Source: Burkholderia cepacia (GTDB taxonomy: Bacteria; Pseudomonadota; Gammaproteobacteria; Burkholderiales; Burkholderiaceae). Taken from it: a stretch of DNA of 64,000 nt. The notes beneath the pieces are model-generated. The model had not been told where the DNA came from and did no database searches. It worked only from the letters and a program-made list of their open reading frames with translations. Numbering within the stretch: position 1 is the first letter of the stretch; every line of letters starts with the position of its first letter. The stretch is taken from positions 3,162,001-3,226,000 of the forward strand of contig NZ_CP073637.1 of the NCBI RefSeq assembly GCF_029962485.1. Reading direction: 5' to 3'. Below are positions 57,646-64,000 of the stretch, one piece after another. The position numbers and the translations under genes were made by a program.

Positions 57646-58602
57646 CTACCCGGCCGCACGCTCCAGCGCGTCGATGAACATCGCGGCGACGTCGAAGCCC
57701 GTTTGCTCCATGATCTCGCGGAAGCACGTCGGGCTCGTGACGTTCACCTCGGTCAGCCAGTCGCCGATCGCATCGAGGCCGACCAGCAGCAGCCCGCGCG
57801 ACGCGAGCACCGGGCCGAGCGTCTCGGCGATCTCGCGATCGCGGGCCGTCAGCGGCTGCGCGACGCCCAGCCCGCCAGCGGCCAGATTACCGCGCACCTC
57901 GCTGCCCTGCGGAATCCGCGCGAGCGAATACGGCACGGCCTCGCCGCCGATCAGCAGGATGCGCTTGTCGCCGGCCTTGATCTCGGGAATGAATTTCTGC
58001 GCCATCACCGAGCGCGTGCCGTCGTGGCTCAGCATCTCGATGATCGAACCGAGGTTCATGCCGTCCGGCTTCACGCGGAACACGCCCATCCCGCCCATCC
58101 CGTCGAGCGGCTTCAGGATCACGTCGCCGTGCTCGGCGTGGAACGCGCGCAGCCGTTTCGCGTCGCGCGTGACCAGTGTCGGCGCGACGAACTGCGGAAA
58201 CTCGCCGATCGCGAGCTTCTCCGAATGGTCGCGGATCGACTGCGCCTTGTTGAACACGCGGGCGCCCGCGCGCTCGGCGAGTTCGAGCAGCCAGGTCGAC
58301 GTCACGTACTCCATGTCGAACGGCGGATCCTTGCGCATCAGCACCGCGCCGAACGATTCGAGACGGCGCGCATCGACCGGGCCCGCGTCGAACCAGGTCT
58401 CGCGATGCAGGTCGTCCAGCTCGCCGACGAACGTGATGCGCCGCACGTCGGCCTCGACCGAGGAACCCGTCCACGCGAGGTGGTTCGGCTCGCATGCGTA
58501 CACCGCATGCCCGCGGCGCACGGCCTCGGCCATCATCGCGTAGGTCGAATCCTTGTAGATCTTGAAGCGCTCGAGCGGGTCGGCGATAAAGAGAATGTCC
58601 AT
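57646..58602 (-). CDS. gshB: Glutathione synthetase
   Basis: A 318-aa ATP-grasp enzyme that joins gamma-glutamylcysteine and glycine, the second step of glutathione synthesis. MDILFIADPLERFKIYKDST, VLMRKDPPFDMEYV, ILKPLDGMGGMGVFRV and EVNVTSPTCFREI are as in E. coli GshB. Follows gshA after 27 bp as one operon, supplying glutathione to GrxC and MaiA. Confidence 0.96.
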   Translation of the reverse strand: MDILFIADPLERFKIYKDSTYAMMAEAVRRGHAVYACEPNHLAWTGSSVEADVRRITFVGELDDLHRETWFDAGPVDARRLESFGAVLMRKDPPFDMEYVTSTWLLELAERAGARVFNKAQSIRDHSEKLAIGEFPQFVAPTLVTRDAKRLRAFHAEHGDVILKPLDGMGGMGVFRVKPDGMNLGSIIEMLSHDGTRSVMAQKFIPEIKAGDKRILLIGGEAVPYSLARIPQGSEVRGNLAAGGLGVAQPLTARDREIAETLGPVLASRGLLLVGLDAIGDWLTEVNVTSPTCFREIMEQTGFDVAAMFIDALERAAG

Positions 58603-58629
58603 GCGGGTCCTGTACGTAGCGAAGGTCCG

Positions 58630-59919
58630 TTATACCTGGATGGCTTCGGGATCGGTCTTTTCCAGTTCGATCGACGACGCGATCAGCGACAGCCGCGCGA
58701 CGACGCCGTACATGTAGAAACGGTTCGGCGGCGCGGCACCCGGCTTCGCGCCGGCATCCGGCAGCGCGGTGTGCTCGAAGCCGAGCGGCACGTAGTGCAT
58801 GCCGGGCGCGTTCAGGTTCTGGTCGCGCTCGCGGCCGCCGTGCGTGCGGTAGAAACCGCCGACCACGTAGCGGTCGATCATGTACACGACAGGCTCGGCC
58901 ACTTCGTCGCCGACGCGCTCGAACGTATAGACGCCTTCCTGCACGATCACGTCGCGCACCGCGAGGCCGGCCTTCGACTCGGCCATCTGCGCGCGCTCGG
59001 CCTTCGACATCCGGCCGATCTCGGCCGCGTCGTGCACCGTCATCACGCCGCGCCCTGCGGTGCCCGCGTCGGCCTTCACGACGACGTACGGCTTCTCGCT
59101 GATCCCGTATTCGCGGTACTTGCGCGCAATCTTCTTCAGTACGCTGTCGATTGCTTCGGCGAGCGCCTGCTCGCCTTCATGCGCCTGCCAGTCGACGCCT
59201 TCCACGTGCGAGAAATACGGATTCACCATCCACGGATCGACGCCGACCATCTTCGCGAACTTCTTCGCGACGTCGTCGTAGCACGAAAAATGCGTCGACT
59301 TGCGACGCACGGCCCAGCCCGCGTGCAGCGGCGGCAGCAGGTACTGCTCGTGCAGGTTTTCCAGCACGGCCGGGATGCCGGCCGACAGGTCGTTGTTCAG
59401 CAGGATCGAGCACGGATCGAAATTCTTCAGGCCGAGGCGGCGCTGCGAACGATCCAGCGGTTCGAGCACGATCTTCTGGCCGTCAGCCAGCGTGATCGGC
59501 GTCATGTCGGTGATGCTCGGGTCGAGCGAGCCGAAACGCACGTTCAGGCCGGCCTGGCGCATGATCGTCGCGAGGCGCGCGACGTTTTCGAGGTAGAACG
59601 CGTTGCGGGTCGGCAGCTCGGGAATCACGAGCAGGTTCTTCGCGTCCGGGCAGATCTTCTCGATCGCGGCCATCGCCGCCTGCACGGCAAGCGGTAGCAC
59701 TTCGGACGGCAGATTGTTGAACGCGCCGGGGAACAGGTTCGCGTCGACGGGCGCCAGCTTGAAGCCGGCGTTGCGCAGGTCCACCGAACAATAGAACGGC
59801 GGGGTGTGTTCCTGCCATTCGAGCCTGAACCAGCGTTCGATTGCAGGCGTCGCGTCGAGGATCTTCTGCTCGAGCTCGAGCAGCGGACCGTTCAACGCGG
59901 TAACGAGGTGGGGAACCAT
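58630..59919 (-). CDS. gshA: Glutamate-cysteine ligase (proteobacterial GshA, TIGR02049-type)
   Basis: A 429-aa ligase making gamma-glutamylcysteine, the first glutathione step. It is not the E. coli-type GshA but the shorter class common in betaproteobacteria, with NLLVIPELPTRNAFYLENVA, VKADAGTAGRGVMTVHDAAE, VIVQEGVYTFERVGDEVAEP and HTALPDAGAKPGAAPPN. Starts ATG at 59919. The upstream 245 bp to amtB's end holds the amtB terminator and gshA's promoter. Confidence 0.92.
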   Translation of the reverse strand: MVPHLVTALNGPLLELEQKILDATPAIERWFRLEWQEHTPPFYCSVDLRNAGFKLAPVDANLFPGAFNNLPSEVLPLAVQAAMAAIEKICPDAKNLLVIPELPTRNAFYLENVARLATIMRQAGLNVRFGSLDPSITDMTPITLADGQKIVLEPLDRSQRRLGLKNFDPCSILLNNDLSAGIPAVLENLHEQYLLPPLHAGWAVRRKSTHFSCYDDVAKKFAKMVGVDPWMVNPYFSHVEGVDWQAHEGEQALAEAIDSVLKKIARKYREYGISEKPYVVVKADAGTAGRGVMTVHDAAEIGRMSKAERAQMAESKAGLAVRDVIVQEGVYTFERVGDEVAEPVVYMIDRYVVGGFYRTHGGRERDQNLNAPGMHYVPLGFEHTALPDAGAKPGAAPPNRFYMYGVVARLSLIASSIELEKTDPEAIQV

Positions 59920-60069
59920 GAATCACTCGCGAGCGGGAGAATGAAGATTGTAGAGCAATTGCCTTGCCCATTTGGGGATTGTTCCCGGCTTCGCAAGGGT
60001 TTGGAGGAAGTTTTCGGCTATTGACCCGATAGCGCGCAGGGTTATGCGCTACGGCAGTGGGTGGCAGGA

Positions 60070-60097
60070 GAAAAAAAGCCCGCCGGGTGGGGCGGGC
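60070..60097 (-). terminator. Rho-independent terminator after amtB
   Basis: GCCCGCC / GGCGGGC stem at 60078-60097 (loop GGGTGG) with a run of A residues at 60071-60077, which becomes a U-run in minus-strand transcripts. It ends the glnK-amtB operon, 68 bp past the amtB stop. Confidence 0.88.
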
Positions 60098-60164
60098 CGA
60101 AGTCGCTGCGCTCATTCAGTGGCGGGCGCCGTCTTTGCGGCGGCCCGCCGGTCATCCTTATGAC

Positions 60165-61679
60165 TTATTCGACATGCTCGCCGTGCAGGACCACGTCGAG
60201 GCCTTCGCGCTCTTCCTCTTCGGACACGCGCAGGCCCATCGTGATGTCGATCAGCTTCAGCAGCACGAAGCTCAGCACGCCGCTGTAGACCAGCGTGATC
60301 AGCACGCCCTTGGCCTGCAGCAGCAGGCTGCCGTCGGCGCCGCCGATGTCCTTGACCGCGAACACGCCCGTCAGCAACGCGCCGAGAATCCCGCCCACGC
60401 CGTGCACGCCGAACGCGTCGAGCGAATCGTCGTAGCCGAGCTTCGACTTCAGCCACGTCGCGGACCAGAAGCACACGACACCCGCGGCGATACCGATCAC
60501 CAGCGCACCCGGCACGCCGACGAAACCGGCCGCCGGCGTGATCGCAACCAGACCCGCGACCGCGCCCGACACGATGCCGAGCACCGACGGCTTGCCGTGC
60601 GTGAGCCATTCGGCAAACATCCAGCCGAGCGCCGCGCAGGCCGTCGCGACTTGCGTCGTCAGCATCGCGAACCCGGCACGGCCATCGGCCGCGACCGCGG
60701 AACCCGCGTTGAAGCCGAACCAGCCGACCCACAGCATCGAGCCGCCGATCATCGTCAGCACGAGGTTGTGCGGCGCCATCGATTCACGGCCGAAGCCGAC
60801 GCGCTTGCCGAGCATCAGGCACGACACGAGGCCCGCGATACCGGCGTTGATGTGCACGACGGTGCCGCCCGCGAAGTCGAGCACGCCGTCCGACGACAGC
60901 CAGCCGGTCGGCTCCCACACCATGTGCGCGATCGGCACGTAGACGATCAGCGACCAGAGCGTCATGAACACGAGCATCGCCGAGAACTTCATCCGGTCGG
61001 CGAACGCGCCGCAGATCAGTGCCGGCGTGATGATCGCGAACGTCATCTGGTAGACGAAGTAGACCGATTCCGGAATCGTCGGCGCCAGGTGGCTGACGGT
61101 CAGCGTCGTCGCCTTGTCGCCGTGGATGTAGTTCATCCCGTGCAGGAACGCGCGCGACAGTCCGCCGATGAAGCCGTTGCCCGGCGTGAACGCGAGGCTG
61201 TAGCCGACCACCGTCCACAGCACCGTGATCACCGCGGTGATCGCGAAGCTCTGCATCACGGTCGCGAGCACGTTCTTCTTGCGGACCATGCCGGCGTAGA
61301 ACAGCGCGAGACCGGGGATCGTCATGAACAGCACGAGCGCGGTGGAGGTCAGCATCCACGCGGTGTCGCCCGAGTTGATCTTCGACGAATCGACGGAGAA
61401 CGGTGCGGTCGGTGCGGCGGGGGCGGCCGGTGCCGACGCGGCGGCGGCGGCCGACGCGTCGGTGGCGCCCGAGGCCGGTGCGGCGGCAGCGGCAGTCGCC
61501 GATGCGTCGGTGGCAGCCGGTGCCGAAGCGGCCGGCGCGGCAGCGGCCGATGCGTCGGAAGCCGTGGCGGCGGGCGCGGACGCAGCCGCGGCGGACGCCG
61601 CGTCGTCGGCGAGCGCGGGGCCGACGCCAGCCGCAATCAGCGAGCCGGCCATCAGCAGGGACATCAAAAGTTTGCGCAT
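60165..61679 (-). CDS. amtB: Ammonium transporter AmtB with a long Ala-rich N-terminal extension
   Basis: A 504-aa ammonium channel. A signal peptide (MRKLLMSLLMAGSLIAAGVG, cleavage after ALA) is followed by about 65 residues of Ala/Ser/Pro/Thr/Asp-rich repeats (AASAPAAT-type) before the eleven-helix Amt core starts at DTAWMLTSTALVLFMTIPGL. Conserved twin-His segments (HINAGIAGLVSC and GVHGVGGILGALLTG), GWFGFNAGSA and the C-terminal regulatory tail (SEEEEREGLDVVLHG) are present. It lies 37 bp downstream of glnK, which controls it. Confidence 0.94.
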   Translation of the reverse strand: MRKLLMSLLMAGSLIAAGVGPALADDAASAAAASAPAATASDASAAAAPAASAPAATDASATAAAAAPASGATDASAAAAASAPAAPAAPTAPFSVDSSKINSGDTAWMLTSTALVLFMTIPGLALFYAGMVRKKNVLATVMQSFAITAVITVLWTVVGYSLAFTPGNGFIGGLSRAFLHGMNYIHGDKATTLTVSHLAPTIPESVYFVYQMTFAIITPALICGAFADRMKFSAMLVFMTLWSLIVYVPIAHMVWEPTGWLSSDGVLDFAGGTVVHINAGIAGLVSCLMLGKRVGFGRESMAPHNLVLTMIGGSMLWVGWFGFNAGSAVAADGRAGFAMLTTQVATACAALGWMFAEWLTHGKPSVLGIVSGAVAGLVAITPAAGFVGVPGALVIGIAAGVVCFWSATWLKSKLGYDDSLDAFGVHGVGGILGALLTGVFAVKDIGGADGSLLLQAKGVLITLVYSGVLSFVLLKLIDITMGLRVSEEEEREGLDVVLHGEHVE

Positions 61680-61716
61680 CTTGGGTTTCCTCTTGTCGCT
61701 TGTCTTGTCTGTTCTG

Positions 61717-62253
<537 letters not shown>

Positions 62254-62410
62254 CTAGAGTGCACGCACGTCCCGGATCGCCGGGCCATTCACCCATGCCG
62301 GCGCCATGCCCGGAATTCGCGCCCCCGGCGCACCATTTCCGGTCATGCGTGCATCATGGGCACGTACGCAACTGAAGATGCACATTTTTTGTGCAAGGAA
62401 GGGGAATCAC

Positions 62411-62662
62411 ATGAAGCAACCCAGCGACGTTTTCAACGATCTGCAGTCGCGCGTCAGCGACCTGCTGAAAAACTCGCCGGCCAAGGACGTCGAGCGCAAC
62501 GTGAAGGCCATGCTGTCGCAAGGCTTCTCGAAGCTCGATCTCGTCACGCGCGAGGAATTCGACACGCAGGCCCAGGTGCTCGCCCGCACCCGCGTGCGCC
62601 TCGAGGAACTCGAAAAGCGCGTCGCGGAACTCGAGCAGAAGCTCGCCGCGCCGCAGGCCTGA
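62411..62662 (+). CDS. ubiK: Ubiquinone biosynthesis accessory factor UbiK (YqiC)
   Basis: An 83-aa protein with an amphipathic N-terminus ([19 protein letters not shown]), the [18 protein letters not shown] region and a C-terminal coiled coil ([20 protein letters not shown]). UbiK binds lipids and UbiJ in the soluble ubiquinone-synthesis complex. Its ATG at 62411 follows AAGGGG. Divergent from glnK. Confidence 0.9.
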   Translation: MKQPSDVFNDLQSRVSDLLKNSPAKDVERNVKAMLSQGFSKLDLVTREEFDTQAQVLARTRVRLEELEKRVAELEQKLAAPQA

Positions 62663-62753
62663 CGCCCCACCCGGCCACAAGGTCGGGCGCGGGCCGCCTC
62701 GCGCGGCCCGCGCCCGCCGCCCCGACAGTGTTCCACCGCTCCCCGTAGTCCGT

Positions 62754-62838
62754 CGTTCTTCGCAGCCCCCCGCTCTTCGCAGTCCATCGCTCTTCGCAGT
62801 CCATCGCTCTTCGCAGTCCATCGCTCTTCGCAGTTCGT
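62754..62838. repeat. Five tandem copies of a 17-bp unit upstream of the ComM gene
   Basis: CGCTCTTCGCAGTCCAT is repeated exactly at 62771-62787, 62788-62804 and 62805-62821, with diverged copies before (62754-62770) and after (62822-62838). The pattern fades downstream into CGTTCCGCAGTCCCT. It is a minisatellite in the 295-bp gap 62663-62957 between ubiK and the ATPase gene. No ORF or spacer structure. Confidence 0.92.
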
Positions 62839-62957
62839 CGTTCCGCAGTCCCTCGTTCTTTCCCCGCGCCACGCCGGCACGCGCGCACCGATTTCTCCGA
62901 TTCCCGCGGCATGCGGCCCCGAACGGCCGTCGTCCGTCTGCTTACAGGAGCCTCGCC

Positions 62958-64000
62958 ATGTCGCTTGCCGTGGTGCGCAGTCGCGCGCCTGCCTCCGGCC
63001 GCGCGCCGGACGTTACCGTCGAAGTCCATCTCGCCAACGGGCTGCCGTCGTTCTCGATCGTCGGCCTGCCCGATCTCGAAGTCCGCGAAAGCCGCGAGCG
63101 CGTCCGCGCCGCGCTGCAGAACTGCGGATTCGAGTTTCCCGTGCGCCGCATCACGGTCAATCTCGCACCGGCCGATCTGCCGAAAGAGTCGGGCCGGTTC
63201 GACCTGCCGATCGCGCTCGGCATCCTTGCCGCGAACGGCCAGATCCCGGCCGACGCGCTGGCCGGCCGCGAATTCGCGGGCGAACTGTCGCTGACAGGCG
63301 CGCTGCGGCCGATGCGCGGTGCGTTCGCGATGGCGTGCGGCGCCGCGCGGGACTGGCGTGCGGGCGAATCAGGATCGGGATTGGGCTCGGGCCCGGACGC
63401 CGTCACAACGCAGGGACCCGCGGCGGCATCACAAGCGCCCGAGCTCTATCTGCCGTTCGACAGCGCGGCCGAGGCCGCGCTCGTGCCGGGCGTGACCGTG
63501 TTCGGCGCACGCGACCTGCCCGCGCTATGCGCGCACCTCGCCGATGCGCCCGACGGACGGCTCACGCCGGTCGCGGCGCCCTGCCTCGACGGCCTGCCTG
63601 CGCCGGCCGCGCCCGACCTCGCCGACGTGGTCGGCCAGCGTGGCGCCCGGCGCGCGCTCGAAGTCGCCGCCGCGGGCGGTCATCACATGCTGATGGTCGG
63701 GCCGCCAGGGGCCGGCAAGTCGATGCTGGCCGCGCGGTTGGCCGGCCTGCTGCCGCCGTTGACCGACGACGAGGCGCTGACGTCGGCGGCGCTCCTGTCC
63801 GCGAGCCGCCTCGGCTTCTCGCCCGCGCAGTGGCGCCGGCGGCCGTTTCGTTCGCCGCATCATTCGTCGAGCGCCGCCGCGCTGGTCGGCGGCCGCAATC
63901 CGCCGCAGCCGGGTGAAATCACGCTCGCGCACCTCGGCGTGCTGTTTCTCGACGAGCTGCCCGAATTCGACCGGCACGTGCTCGAAATGCTGCGCGAGCC
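62958..64000 (+). CDS. comM: YifB/ComM family Mg-chelatase-like AAA ATPase, 3' end cut
   Basis: The first 347 codons of ComM, a hexameric helicase that aids branch migration during natural transformation. The N-terminal Mg-chelatase-like domain ([60 protein letters not shown]) is followed by the AAA core with Walker A GPPGAGKS near residues 248-255, [12 protein letters not shown] and the Walker B FLDELPEF near the right edge. A Gly/Ser-rich insertion (SGSGLGSGP near 137-145) is unusual. The ATG at 62958 follows AGGAG. Confidence 0.92.
   Translation, partial: MSLAVVRSRAPASGRAPDVTVEVHLANGLPSFSIVGLPDLEVRESRERVRAALQNCGFEFPVRRITVNLAPADLPKESGRFDLPIALGILAANGQIPADALAGREFAGELSLTGALRPMRGAFAMACGAARDWRAGESGSGLGSGPDAVTTQGPAAASQAPELYLPFDSAAEAALVPGVTVFGARDLPALCAHLADAPDGRLTPVAAPCLDGLPAPAAPDLADVVGQRGARRALEVAAAGGHHMLMVGPPGAGKSMLAARLAGLLPPLTDDEALTSAALLSASRLGFSPAQWRRRPFRSPHHSSSAAALVGGRNPPQPGEITLAHLGVLFLDELPEFDRHVLEMLRE

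Noticed and set aside
62754..62838. CRISPR array
   Set aside because: The units are directly adjacent with no spacers, and no cas genes lie nearby.

Overview
This GC-rich window most likely comes from chromosome 1 of a Burkholderia species, probably of the Burkholderia cepacia complex. That assignment is inferred from gene content, gene order and codon use, not from a database match. Nearly all of it is core metabolic and housekeeping sequence. No prophage, insertion sequence, CRISPR array, tRNA or rRNA gene was seen. Genes at both edges are cut (rsmD on the left, a ComM/YifB ATPase on the right).

Layout. 0-3.6 kb: rsmD, ftsY, a zeta-class glutathione transferase (maiA) and ybiB. 3.6-5.6 kb: a long-form 2-isopropylmalate synthase preceded by a short leader ORF rich in rare CTA leucine codons with stacked hairpins, which looks like a leucine attenuator. 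5.7-8.1 kb: an NTF2-like protein, a PagL-like lipid A deacylase, and rpoH with a perfect CIRCE operator. 8.4-11.6 kb: cydP-cydA-cydB-cydX (bd oxidase) with a perfect FNR/ANR-type box. 11.7-22.3 kb: an N-acetylglucosamine/chitobiose module made of a secreted GH20 hexosaminidase and a convergent operon nagR-nagA-nagB(II)-EIIA/HPr/EI fusion-nagE, with a palindromic operator over the nagR promoter. 22.5-27.9 kb: the SOS mutasome imuA-imuB-dnaE2 under a LexA box. 28.2-31 kb: an ABC importer of the TrpX-like type. 31.3-34.9 kb: a small four-cysteine secreted protein, metQ, a chemoreceptor and a YciI-like protein.

35-45.4 kb holds the aa3-type cytochrome c oxidase genes with heme A synthesis (ctaA, ctaB), copper and assembly factors (sco1, a second SCO-like protein, surf1, ctaG, two tiny membrane proteins) and the subunits ctaE, ctaD and ctaC. 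Here surf1 is frameshifted, and ctaC is a triple fusion of CuA subunit II, cytochrome c and an OmpA-like domain. 45.6-54.6 kb: a BioC-like methyltransferase, comF, trmL, a macrodomain protein, then gpsA-secB-grxC-rhodanese, gpmA, a carboxy-terminal protease and moeB. 54.6-57.4 kb: ptsI, ptsH and a mannose-family EIIA, an apparently regulatory PTS with no local permease and with a terminator between ptsH and ptsI. 57.6-62.7 kb: gshB-gshA, glnK-amtB behind a sigma-54 promoter, and ubiK. A 17-bp tandem repeat lies before the ComM gene.

The window therefore holds two separate PTS phosphorelays (one sugar-specific, one regulatory), both a low-oxygen and a high-oxygen terminal oxidase, and several well-preserved control sites (CIRCE, FNR, LexA, sigma-54, NagR operator, leucine leader). 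The most interesting points are the leucine leader, the cyd control site that sits on the cydP start codon, the degenerate second EIIB domain of NagE, the ctaC fusion, the surf1 frameshift, and the ptsH/ptsI terminator.
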